Assembly: GCF_011170065.1 (NCBI RefSeq)
Contig: NZ_BLLH01000011.1
Location: 1-64,000, forward strand
Length of the DNA stretch: 64,000 nucleotides
Source: Pseudolactococcus insecticola
GTDB taxonomy: Bacteria > Bacillota > Bacilli > Lactobacillales > Streptococcaceae
Direction of reading: 5' to 3'
Shown here: piece after piece, positions 18,888-27,052 of the stretch
Position numbering within the stretch: position 1 is the stretch's first letter
Layout: each line of letters starts with the position of its first letter
Program-made: the position numbers and the translations under genes
Notes under the pieces: model-generated
Told to the model about the DNA's origin: nothing
The model's database searches: none
Seen by the model: the letters and a program-made list of their open reading frames with translations, nothing else

Positions 18888-19211
18888 ATGAAATTCAAAC
18901 TAAACTACCAAAAAATTGATAAGCTAAGAAATTATAAATACAACAAAAAGAAACAAATCAATCATTACATCAACGTCCAAGAAAATCTGTACAACAAAAA
19001 ATATTTAGTAATAGATCAAATGGATAATCTTCATAAAACAAAAGATGCACATGCCACGATAACCGTTATAGAGTGCCTATCATTATTAAAAGTAGTAAGC
19101 GAATGCACAAAGAGAATTGACTACATCGAACATCTATTAGAAATACTGGAGAAAATTTTACCACAATCTCTATTCTCAACAAAAATTTCAAAAACACCTG
19201 TCTTATTATAA
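18888..19211 (+). CDS. hypothetical basic protein (107 aa)
   Basis: Very lysine- and asparagine-rich start (about residues 1-25), then two predicted amphipathic helices (TITVIECLSLLKVVSE and YIEHLLEILEKIL). No family recognised. Last gene of the Cro-like operon, ending directly at a terminator hairpin. The basic N-terminus could contact nucleic acid, which makes it a candidate partner in the transcription switch by context only. Confidence 0.6.
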   Translation: MKFKLNYQKIDKLRNYKYNKKKQINHYINVQENLYNKKYLVIDQMDNLHKTKDAHATITVIECLSLLKVVSECTKRIDYIEHLLEILEKILPQSLFSTKISKTPVLL

Positions 19212-19239
19212 ATCACCCGTCTTTGAAAAAACGGGTGAT
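19212..19239. terminator. bidirectional terminator identical in core to the IS right end
   Basis: Perfect 9-bp arms ATCACCCGT/ACGGGTGAT with a 10-nt A/T-rich loop. It lies between two convergent stop codons. Its 26-base core is identical to the right-end hairpin of the IS200/IS605 copies. Confidence 0.8.
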
Positions 19240-19242
19240 AGA

Positions 19243-20073
19243 CTATAACAGGTGTTTTTTGCTATTTTTTCTTTTAGCTACTTCTTTCAGCACTTCTCTG
19301 TTAGTTTCCAGATTAGCAACTAAATTGTAGTTATCCTCAATTTCACGCGCACCCCAATCGTTGATTAAGGCGTTGTAGATTCTAGCATCAGAGGTCAATG
19401 TACCGCTTTTTTCTGTAATACCAAGGGTTTTAAGAACACCTGCAAGCATTTTATTGATAGCAGCCCTTTGAGGTTTCTTTTTTTCTCGCTTTGACACAAC
19501 CATGACACCTTCAGTAATGTATACAGGCACGTCTGAAAGCTTTTCTTTTAGGTCATGAATAAAGTTACGTTCTATATTAGAATAGGGTATATAGTCGCCT
19601 AAATCACGTGTACCAGCTAATATCTGTGTCCGAGTCAACCCTTTAGAAATGAACAAAAAGATTGCTTTTTCAGAATCATCAAAAGAATCATCTAAAATAA
19701 CTTTTTCGGTTAATTCCTGCCAGTCATACTCAGGGTATTTTATAAGTTTATCGAGTTTCTTTTTGTCAATAGTCCAACTTAATGGAGGGACATTAAGGCG
19801 CAACTCTACTAATAGAAACTTGTAGTAACTATTAACGATTGTATGAAATTTATTAAAGGTGCCTGGAGCGTACATGTATTGTATTTCCTCGAAAATAATA
19901 GCCCAGTCTTCCTCGGTAATTTTCCTAGGATCATTGGTTTTAGCAAACAGCACATTTAAGTCACGCGCGCGTGACAACAATCTAAAAAGGGACTTAGTAT
20001 AGTAGTCAATACTGTTTTGTTCCATGCCAGTATCAAGTAGATAGTCAACATACTGGTTAAGATAAGGTATCAT
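19243..20073 (-). CDS. divergent tyrosine-recombinase-like protein
   Basis: The N-terminus (YLNQYVDYLLDTGMEQNSID) resembles the SAM-like core-binding domain of phage integrases. The second half has the order expected of the catalytic domain: an EKAIFLFISKGLTRTQIL helix near residue 150, a basic strand-turn (SKREKKKPQR), then LTSDARIYNAL near residue 227. The usual HxxR box and a clearly placed catalytic tyrosine are not evident, so it may be inactive or a distant relative used for DNA binding. It is cotranscribed with a 161-residue unknown protein, 8 bp apart. Confidence 0.45.
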   Translation of the reverse strand: MIPYLNQYVDYLLDTGMEQNSIDYYTKSLFRLLSRARDLNVLFAKTNDPRKITEEDWAIIFEEIQYMYAPGTFNKFHTIVNSYYKFLLVELRLNVPPLSWTIDKKKLDKLIKYPEYDWQELTEKVILDDSFDDSEKAIFLFISKGLTRTQILAGTRDLGDYIPYSNIERNFIHDLKEKLSDVPVYITEGVMVVSKREKKKPQRAAINKMLAGVLKTLGITEKSGTLTSDARIYNALINDWGAREIEDNYNLVANLETNREVLKEVAKRKNSKKHLL

Positions 20074-20081
20074 ATTTTTGA

Positions 20082-20567
20082 TTATTTTCCTTTCGGTGCT
20101 TCTTCTACTGTCATGACATCAATGATATTCTGATAGCGGTTCTTCGCATATGCTTGAACAAGGTACACCTCGGGAGTCTCTTGGAGAGATGTTCCTAAAG
20201 TGCGCTGAGAAAGCTCTTTAGCACGTTTTCCTATGTCTAAGGTACCGTGTATGTTATTATCTTCCTGCACGCCAATGATCCTGACTTCAGATTTTTTTTC
20301 GTAATCATTACCATAATAATAATGAATTGTGAATGTCGTTAAACCTGCATTATTTCTTTCACCAGACACGTACTCAATTTTTGCTCTAAAACGCTTTGCT
20401 GTGTACCAGTAATTAGTTTGCGCTTCATACAAATTATCAAAATACAGCTGCATATATGCCTTAACAGATAATCCAGCAGAGGTCGCTAAATGAGCCAATT
20501 CTTGAGGAGAATCAAAAGGAAAATTTTGAGGGTTCTGTTCTTGAGGAATGAATTTTGAGTCAGCCAT
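20082..20567 (-). CDS. hypothetical protein (161 aa) paired with the recombinase-like gene
   Basis: Soluble. An N-terminal helix region (SPQELAHLATSAGLSVKAYM) is followed by an aromatic beta segment (TTFTIHYYYGNDYEKK). No known family recognised. It lies downstream of an extended -10 promoter with a palindrome at the expected transcript start, and 8 bp upstream of the recombinase-like gene. Confidence 0.6.
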   Translation of the reverse strand: MADSKFIPQEQNPQNFPFDSPQELAHLATSAGLSVKAYMQLYFDNLYEAQTNYWYTAKRFRAKIEYVSGERNNAGLTTFTIHYYYGNDYEKKSEVRIIGVQEDNNIHGTLDIGKRAKELSQRTLGTSLQETPEVYLVQAYAKNRYQNIIDVMTVEEAPKGK

Positions 20568-20610
20568 CTATGAGATTCGCTTTCTTATGATTTTTAACTA
20601 AGGCAAAAAG

Positions 20611-20649
20611 CCATGCTTAAGTTATTTTCTTAAGCATGGTTTAATTATA
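20611..20649 (-). promoter_or_regulatory. extended -10 promoter with palindrome at +1
   Basis: Minus strand TGATATAAT (extended -10; hexamer 20649-20644), followed within 5 bp by perfect 11-bp arms CCATGCTTAAG/CTTAAGCATGG around a 7-nt loop (20639-20611), then CTTTTTG. It can be an operator, a 5' stabilising hairpin, or a terminator for the upstream 376-residue gene. Confidence 0.5.
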
Positions 20650-20812
20650 TCATATGAAAGAAGGAAACAGAAAAAATATCATGCAACTAAAAGCTACTGA
20701 CTTTATCTTCTATTTTTAAATCCAAGCCCCCTCCCCTCTTTGCCTAGTTCAAATCTTTGTAAATTATTTAAAATTATTGGGAATGCTTAAAAATTATTTT
20801 CAATAATCCAGA

Positions 20813-20850
20813 ACAAAACCAAGCTGATTAGGGGAGTAATTTGGTTTTGT
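20813..20850. other. candidate oriT inverted repeat
   Basis: Perfect 10-bp arms ACAAAACCAA/TTGGTTTTGT separated by 18 nt, followed by GTATGCGTTGG. This is the general layout of an oriT (inverted repeat next to a nick region). It lies next to the ribbon-helix-helix operon, in the same block as the relaxase. It could also act as a weak terminator for the 376-residue gene, but there is no T-run of the usual length. Confidence 0.35.
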
Positions 20851-20883
20851 ATGCGTTGGTAGAGACTTGTTTCAATATATCTA

Positions 20884-22014
20884 CTACTTTCTACGTTCCT
20901 TATCTTTACCAATCGTTACGCCACGTTTACGGACGTCCTCGTAGGTTTGTTTATTGTACTCATCAACAACGTTTAGACCAGATACTATCTTCATGTTATT
21001 TAGCATATCAATATCACTCATCAAATCGCCATCACCGTCAATCAATTGGCCACTTTCATTAAAGTTACCCAAAGCCGACACTAAAATAGCCGTTGTAGAA
21101 ATGCCCAGCGCTTCTGCCAGATTTAAAGTCACTTGCGTTTTGCCTAAAAGTTTACCTGATACCTCCTCTTGCTTTGCTGAACTTGCTATCAGTTTATCAA
21201 GTTTATCATTAAGCTGTTTATTGATAGTATCACTTTCAGCCTTTTCTTTAGATTCATCTTGACGGAAAGCCTGTAATAACTCAATTAAAATAAACGCTAA
21301 CTCACCAGCAGATTTTTTTGTCTGATACAAGTCTTTAGCAATCTTTTCAGCATCTTTTTTTGAAACGGATTGTAAAATATACAGATCGTAGACTTGGCCA
21401 TCACTTAGCTTATCTACAGAATTGCTAAAGGTTGACAACTGAAAAGTATCCTTAAAGGTAAAATCTTGATAATTACTTTCAATGTAAATCTCAGAACGTT
21501 TTCTTTCAAAGTCTTTAACAACTTTTTTTAAAAGGTCTCTTATGATAGTTTTTGAAACAAAATTTGAACGAATACGATTATCCTGTCTAGTCTCATCAAT
21601 GCTATCTTCTTTGCTATCTAATTCATCTGAATCTAGTTTACTTATGTCATCGCGTCTATCTTTATGTTCAACGTTACGGGCAATGACTGTTTCAGTAAAA
21701 ATTAGTGGCGCGTAAATTTCTTCTAGTTGAGCTTCTGTAAATTGAATTTCCTGTTTAGTTTCAGGTTCTACTACATTATTATCTGATTCTATTTCAGTAT
21801 CTTGCCCGTCAATAACACTGCTAGATACTTCTGTTTCAGAGTCTACAATAGTATCAATTGGGTCTAAGTCAATCTTCTGATCAGTTTTAGTACCTAAGGA
21901 TTCTAATTCAGTATCATCATCTTTAGACTTAACTAGAGAATCACTGTTAATATTAAAACCCTTCAACATATCAGCAACATTTGCATTTTTCAGCAAATCA
22001 TCCATTTCAACCAT
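20884..22014 (-). CDS. acidic protein (376 aa) coupled to a ribbon-helix-helix protein
   Basis: The first 150 residues are strongly acidic and low in complexity (many Asp, Glu, Ser, Thr). The middle is helical with Lys/Arg (IRDLLKKVVKDFERKRSE), a coiled-coil stretch follows (about 240-290), and the C-terminus is basic (RKRGVTIGKDKERRK). The start overlaps the upstream ribbon-helix-helix gene by 8 bp. The location next to the candidate oriT and in one transcription unit with the RHH protein suggests a relaxosome or partition accessory. No family recognised. Confidence 0.65.
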   Translation of the reverse strand: MVEMDDLLKNANVADMLKGFNINSDSLVKSKDDDTELESLGTKTDQKIDLDPIDTIVDSETEVSSSVIDGQDTEIESDNNVVEPETKQEIQFTEAQLEEIYAPLIFTETVIARNVEHKDRRDDISKLDSDELDSKEDSIDETRQDNRIRSNFVSKTIIRDLLKKVVKDFERKRSEIYIESNYQDFTFKDTFQLSTFSNSVDKLSDGQVYDLYILQSVSKKDAEKIAKDLYQTKKSAGELAFILIELLQAFRQDESKEKAESDTINKQLNDKLDKLIASSAKQEEVSGKLLGKTQVTLNLAEALGISTTAILVSALGNFNESGQLIDGDGDLMSDIDMLNNMKIVSGLNVVDEYNKQTYEDVRKRGVTIGKDKERRK

Positions 22015-22249
22015 CTTCTGTCCTTTCTAGCAAAATATCAAGCTGCATTTTATTCAAACCCAGCAACTGGTTTAACCTATGATAGATTAACTCAAAATTC
22101 ATATCATCATGCTCATTTATCTTATTGTCTACGTAAAGAGTTAATAAATGTTCGATTAGACCAGAAAATGTTTGTTCCTTCCCGTTAATAATTTTCACAC
22201 GGTTAAATAACGTTTCATCAACACTTATCGTTACTTTTTTGCTTGCCAT
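22007..22249 (-). CDS. ribbon-helix-helix DNA-binding protein (80 aa)
   Basis: The N-terminus KKVTISVDETLFNRVKII has the short beta strand plus helix A of the CopG/Arc/MetJ fold, and EQTFSGLIEHLLTLYVD fits helix B. The C-terminal 30 residues are helical and could mediate assembly. Small RHH proteins next to relaxases commonly bind oriT as accessory factors or act as autoregulators. Here it sits between two large acidic proteins in a three-gene operon adjoining the candidate oriT. Confidence 0.78.
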   Translation of the reverse strand: MASKKVTISVDETLFNRVKIINGKEQTFSGLIEHLLTLYVDNKINEHDDMNFELIYHRLNQLLGLNKMQLDILLERTEDG

Positions 22250-22277
22250 TACTAATCCTATCTATTTATAGCAGATT

Positions 22278-24560
22278 CTATTCTATTTTTTTAGCAGCAT
22301 CAGCATCATATTGACGTTTAATAATCATTCTTACAACGCCCTTACGCAATGCCAAAGTGTCATCTTTAAGCATTTCTGAGTAATAGCGTTGCATTTTTCT
22401 TGCATGTCTATCTCGATCTAATCGAGTTACATCTAACTTAGCTTGAACATAAGCATTACTTTCTTCTTTAAGACGTTCTAAAGCAACTTGAAGATGGTCT
22501 TGAAAGTATTCCTCAGCAATACTATCTTGTCTCTTAACTAGATCATCAAACTTAACTCTATAGTCTTTATCATATTCCTTTGTACTATCCAAATATTTTT
22601 TTCGATACTTTGAAATAAGTGACTCATACTCCTCTTTAGAAGTTTCAATAGAAAATCGTTCTTGCTCATCTATCGAATATTTCAAAGCTTCAGTCAGATA
22701 GGTTGGAAATCCATTTTGTGTTAGTTCAATAACATCATTATCCATACCTGATTTAGCTTCTTCAATACCCACAAATAATTCTGCTGTCGTTCTATTAAAC
22801 GTTTCTTTCAGATCATCCGAAGAAGAAGTTGGATTTTCTTTAATAAGTTCTGTAACGAATGCTTTAGCATCTTCTACAAGAACATCCTTATATCCTGACA
22901 TATGGCTAGGAACAGACGCAAGATAATCTTCTTCATCAAATACTTCGGAAATATCAATTGTTTCTGTTTTACCAATTATATTACCTGAACTGTCCACTGA
23001 TTGCATCAAAGACAAATCATAACCTGCTTTAAGAGCCATTTGCTCGAACAAAGCTTTCACTTGTTCTTCAGGCATATTATCAAACGCCAACGGATTAGCT
23101 AAGTCAACGTTAGAATTATCACTAGAAGTACTATCAGCCAAATCAGAATCAGTTTCCTCAGATTCTTCCTGGATAGGTTCTTGGATGAGTACTTGTACAA
23201 GTTCTTCGGGTTCTTCCTGGATAGTTTCTTGCACAGGTTCAGTTTCAACTTTTAGAACAGATTCTTCGGCATCAGCCAATAACATTTCCAATTCATCTTC
23301 AAACTCATCTTTCAAATCATCATCAAATGATTCAGAAGGTTCTATTTCCGTTTCTGCTATTTCACTTACTACTGGCGATTCGTCTTTTTTCTCTAGCTCA
23401 GCAATTCTAAGTTTCATCGCTTCAAGTTCAGCATCACGTACTTCTTTCTCACGACTTATTTCAGCTTCCTTAGCACGCAAAGCATCTTCTTTTGCAATCA
23501 GTTCAACTTCGAGTGCACTTCTCTTTTGCGCTTCTTCTACTAAGACTTGGTTAATCTTTTCATTTTCTTCTGCTTTTAGCTGTTCAATTTCATGTTCTTT
23601 TTCAGCTCTCACTTGCGTTTCAACTTCTGCTTTTAGTTGTTCAATATCTACTGAATTGCTATTGACAGCGGATTCCTCTGGCTCATCAATTACAACTTCA
23701 AAGTCATCATCAATATCATCAATTATAGGAAGAACTTCTTCACTAACAGGATCTGGCACAACACTCAAAGCAGGTTGTTGCACGGCTTCATCTACTACTA
23801 CATTATTGTCATCACCAACAATAACAATATCCCAGCGATCCTCTTTTGAATCATAACTAAAAGTAGCATTTTCGTTATTAACTACATTTTCGGATAGGTT
23901 ATTTAAATAATCAACGTCAATAACTTGATCCAACTCATAAATTTGGAAGTCTTCTGCAACACCTAAAACAGCTTTAATGTTGACTAAATCTTTAAAAATC
24001 AAGTTTAAATTTTTGGTAAAAGAATCACTTAAAATTACTGCTACTTGGTTAATTCCCGCTTGATACCAATCCAAAGGAATGAAGTATTTTTGTTTGATTA
24101 AGTTAATAGCATTAGCATTTAGTGAACCGTTTGCTCTTTCAAACGAATTTTCGTCTAGTTTAAAGATAATTAGCGGAATATAATCAGTTGTTTCAACTAA
24201 AGAATATTCATCTAACGTTCTTTCAGTAATTTCTTTAATCGCATTTTCAAATTTATACTCTAAGTTGGAAGCTTTAAAACCATATGAAGATAAAACCTCG
24301 GGTTTATCACCAACCTCTGGTTCTCCAGCTAATAAATCAACATCAGAATTTTGTTTTTCTTTTTTCTTACCAAGCAAGCCAAATCCTTTAGATTGCTTAT
24401 CTTTCTTTGGTTTATCTTTTTTTATTTTAGCTTTTTTAGCTTTTTTATCAGATCCATTTTCTTCATCAGATTCACCATTTAATGTTGTGTTAATCACGCG
24501 CTCTACGATTAACTCGTTAGGAGTTTTTTCAATATCTTGTTTTTTAAATAAAGAGACCAT
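22278..24560 (-). CDS. large acidic coiled-coil protein (760 aa)
   Basis: Domain plan: a short N-terminus, a lysine-rich linker (about 40-70), a folded domain (about 90-235), an acidic stretch, a charged coiled coil (about 300-400, Glu/Lys/Ala heptads), an acidic low-complexity region with EEPEE/QEPIQEE repeats (about 420-480), and a helical C-terminal domain (about 520-760) rich in Arg and Lys. No membrane segment or known enzyme motif. It is the first gene of the operon with the RHH protein and has its own AAAAGTG promoter. The plan suggests a scaffold that links DNA to the secretion machine; this is inference. Confidence 0.65.
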   Translation of the reverse strand: MVSLFKKQDIEKTPNELIVERVINTTLNGESDEENGSDKKAKKAKIKKDKPKKDKQSKGFGLLGKKKEKQNSDVDLLAGEPEVGDKPEVLSSYGFKASNLEYKFENAIKEITERTLDEYSLVETTDYIPLIIFKLDENSFERANGSLNANAINLIKQKYFIPLDWYQAGINQVAVILSDSFTKNLNLIFKDLVNIKAVLGVAEDFQIYELDQVIDVDYLNNLSENVVNNENATFSYDSKEDRWDIVIVGDDNNVVVDEAVQQPALSVVPDPVSEEVLPIIDDIDDDFEVVIDEPEESAVNSNSVDIEQLKAEVETQVRAEKEHEIEQLKAEENEKINQVLVEEAQKRSALEVELIAKEDALRAKEAEISREKEVRDAELEAMKLRIAELEKKDESPVVSEIAETEIEPSESFDDDLKDEFEDELEMLLADAEESVLKVETEPVQETIQEEPEELVQVLIQEPIQEESEETDSDLADSTSSDNSNVDLANPLAFDNMPEEQVKALFEQMALKAGYDLSLMQSVDSSGNIIGKTETIDISEVFDEEDYLASVPSHMSGYKDVLVEDAKAFVTELIKENPTSSSDDLKETFNRTTAELFVGIEEAKSGMDNDVIELTQNGFPTYLTEALKYSIDEQERFSIETSKEEYESLISKYRKKYLDSTKEYDKDYRVKFDDLVKRQDSIAEEYFQDHLQVALERLKEESNAYVQAKLDVTRLDRDRHARKMQRYYSEMLKDDTLALRKGVVRMIIKRQYDADAAKKIE

Positions 24561-24602
24561 CTGTTAGTTATCCTTTTTTCAATTTTAATGTTATTACTGC
24601 TT

Positions 24603-24643
24603 ATTTTACCAGAACATTTTTTTTAAAAAAGACACTTTCAACC
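24603..24643 (-). promoter_or_regulatory. element promoter P3 (GAAAGTG / TAAAAT)
   Basis: Minus strand GGTTGAAAGTGTCTTT (box 24639-24633) and TAAAAT (24608-24603). Offset 25 bp. Drives the 760-aa, RHH and 376-aa genes. Confidence 0.7.
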
Positions 24644-24660
24644 ACTATTAATGAAAATGA

Positions 24661-24699
24661 AAAAATCAGTTGTTCGGAATTTCAGAACAACTGATTTTT
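24661..24699 (-). terminator. intrinsic terminator after the relaxase gene
   Basis: Perfect 15-bp arms (24661-24675 and 24685-24699, core ATCAGTTGTTC) with a 9-nt loop and a T-run. It lies 5 bp past the relaxase stop and just upstream of promoter P3. Confidence 0.85.
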
Positions 24700-24703
24700 C
24701 AGC

Positions 24704-27040
24704 TCATAGGTCAATTTCTGGACTAATGTTTGCAAGGCGAGGTTTTTCGTTTGTATCTTCACTGCTACCTTTTCTTTTGTCAAATTGTGCCTTAGCACTG
24801 TCCAACCGATTTCGATTATTTTCTGAGCTCAATAAATGACGGCTTTCGCTAAAGTCACTTACAAGTTCATCACCCAGTACATCTATTGATAATTGTGTTA
24901 AACGTTTTTCAAAGTCACCGTTTTCAAGAGCATTGATAGATAAAGTGATAAAAAAATCATTAACAAGCGCAGCTGCAAGAACAGTTTTTGTATTATCTGA
25001 TAAAAAATCAGCATTAAGTTTATCTTCCTTGATAGATTCAAGTATTTTTTTAAAGTTAATCACTTTAGGATCACCTGAAACATTTGCTAAAGCTGTAAAC
25101 TCACGCGCGACAGTTGAAAGTTTATCTGTAAGCTCAAGCGTCTGGCTTTCAGTCAAAAGTTTTTTATTGTTACTTTCATAATAACTTTTAGCAAAATCTA
25201 TCTCATCAGAGCTAACTAAAGATTCACTATCAATGTCTATCTTATAAGCTTTATTATACAACCTCTCAAACACTTCCTGCTTTAAGGCAGTTTCATCAAT
25301 TTTTTTTGTTGAAAAAATTCTTTCGTACCGTTCTTTTGTAAAATCTTTCAGCTTACGTTGAGCACGATTTAAAGTATCCCTCAAAAGTTTCAACTGATTA
25401 CTTAATATAATAGGCACGTTTTGATGTATCATACGCCAGTATAATCCATCAATAACTTCTTTTTCATTAGTCTTATCACTCACCTTGTCAGGTGTATCTG
25501 AAAGGGTATCTTTAGCATAATGCGAGGACTTTCTATAAACTATGGGTGTCAAGAAAGCAACTTCATCATAAGATTGTAAGCTATCATCTACAGGCTTAAA
25601 TCTGCTAAAACCCTTATGGACTTGCTTCAAGAATTTTTCATAAGGTTTTATTTGAAGGTTATCTACAATCTCTCGCTTAACGACTGACGTCATCTTCCGC
25701 CACCTGCTTAAAGCGTCATGCTCTTTAAGTTTAGTTGTTGGATGGCCCTCTAAATCTAAAGTTTTCGATTTCCCTTTTTCTTTACGTTCATCTTCTTGCG
25801 CCATCTCAAGTATTTCTTTATGGATATTACTTGAAATAATTTCTTTATCTACCGCATCGACATAACTTTCTTCAAGACTACTTTCAAGTTTGCTCCCAGG
25901 ATATAATTCAAGCGTTTTTTTGACAAACCATTCTTCGACTTGTAAATAATTTAATTCCTTATCGTCAGTTTTAAAAATATTACCTATAGTTTCATCTTCA
26001 ATTTTTCCTAAAGCCAAATCTTGAAGATTGCTTTCAAGCATTTTATTAAAGATATGCGCGTGATTAGCAGTTAACTTATTTATTCCGATAAACTCTATCG
26101 TTTTTGATAGAGTTTCAATTAATTCCTTATTTGAAACTAATTCTTTTTCTTGACCCTTGTTTAATTTAAGTTCATCATTTATGATTGACTCATTTACAAC
26201 TTTTAGAAATAATCTACTAAAAATTTCATCTTCATGTAGCACCGCAAACGTCCTATCGTCAAGTTCTATTTCTTTATTTTCTTCACTACGTTCAGCTATA
26301 TCACCAAAATTCTGGCTTATAGGATTAATACGTTCCATTCCTATCAAATTATCCAAAACATTACTTCTAATATTATCTAGTAAAGATAATTTAATCGAAC
26401 CTTTTTCTTCAAACTTACCATTGTATTTAACTAAACGTTTTGGAGAAAAATTTTCGTCAATTACTGCTAAATGACAGTGCAAGTGATTCGTATCCATTTG
26501 TAACACACCAACCATCTTAGGAGACTGATAGCCTGCTTCTTCAAGAAACGTCTGCATAGACTTCTGTATAGCTAATCTTAGCTTAAGCTGATCAGCTTTA
26601 TTTAAAAACTGTTTTCTTGCGACTTTATTTTTAAATTCTTCATCAGATTTTGTTTTATTGATGAGATTAAGTTTCAGTAGTGCATCATTGTCAAACGAAA
26701 TAACAAAACGATTCAATGTATGATGATTGTCATAAGCCGCTTGTATATCATTTGCGACCTCTTCTACTTCTTCATCATTTACAGATAGTTTCTCATTAGT
26801 GAAGGCTATACCGTCACTTAGATACAAGTCTAAAAAGTCATCAATAGGTGTAGTCAGTTTATCATATACTTGCGCTTCTTCAACTACGCCAGATTCTAAG
26901 TCTATATGCGCGTGATAATCTAAAAGAGGTTCTCCGACCTCTCCTAAATCTTCCCGTGCCATATAATCATCAACAAATTTTGCAGGTTTAACTGATCCTG
27001 ATTCTTTTGTAGAAAATGTATTACTTATAAACACGTCCAT
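24704..27040 (-). CDS. relaxase (HUH family, MobP/MobL-like)
   Basis: Nicks oriT and leads the DNA strand into the recipient. The metal-binding triad is H186-L-H188-C-H190 in the segment TNHLHCHLAV, preceded by VISFDND as in MobP2/MobL-type relaxases. A tyrosine at about residue 27 in DDYMARED is the likely nucleophile. The relaxase domain occupies about the first 250 residues. The remaining 500 are helical and charged and probably serve for recognition by the coupling protein. It is the last gene of an operon with three secretion proteins, followed by a strong terminator. 778 residues is long for a minimal relaxase. Confidence 0.85.
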   Translation of the reverse strand: MDVFISNTFSTKESGSVKPAKFVDDYMAREDLGEVGEPLLDYHAHIDLESGVVEEAQVYDKLTTPIDDFLDLYLSDGIAFTNEKLSVNDEEVEEVANDIQAAYDNHHTLNRFVISFDNDALLKLNLINKTKSDEEFKNKVARKQFLNKADQLKLRLAIQKSMQTFLEEAGYQSPKMVGVLQMDTNHLHCHLAVIDENFSPKRLVKYNGKFEEKGSIKLSLLDNIRSNVLDNLIGMERINPISQNFGDIAERSEENKEIELDDRTFAVLHEDEIFSRLFLKVVNESIINDELKLNKGQEKELVSNKELIETLSKTIEFIGINKLTANHAHIFNKMLESNLQDLALGKIEDETIGNIFKTDDKELNYLQVEEWFVKKTLELYPGSKLESSLEESYVDAVDKEIISSNIHKEILEMAQEDERKEKGKSKTLDLEGHPTTKLKEHDALSRWRKMTSVVKREIVDNLQIKPYEKFLKQVHKGFSRFKPVDDSLQSYDEVAFLTPIVYRKSSHYAKDTLSDTPDKVSDKTNEKEVIDGLYWRMIHQNVPIILSNQLKLLRDTLNRAQRKLKDFTKERYERIFSTKKIDETALKQEVFERLYNKAYKIDIDSESLVSSDEIDFAKSYYESNNKKLLTESQTLELTDKLSTVAREFTALANVSGDPKVINFKKILESIKEDKLNADFLSDNTKTVLAAALVNDFFITLSINALENGDFEKRLTQLSIDVLGDELVSDFSESRHLLSSENNRNRLDSAKAQFDKRKGSSEDTNEKPRLANISPEIDL

Positions 27041-27052
27041 ATAATTATCCTC

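Larger units (their letters stand above)
20568..20883. other. intergenic region with regulatory hairpin and candidate oriT
   Basis: About 316 bp without a supported gene. It contains the extended -10 promoter and hairpin near 20611-20649, a short run of C/T around 20730, a second ATGCTTAA next to AT-rich DNA near 20783, and a 10-bp inverted repeat at 20813-20850. The dense non-coding structure beside the DNA-processing genes makes it the best place for an origin of transfer in this window. Confidence 0.5.

Noticed and set aside
23185-23856. Serine-rich 223-residue plus-strand ORF
   Set aside because: Mirror of the Glu-rich coiled coil of the 760-residue protein. No start signals.
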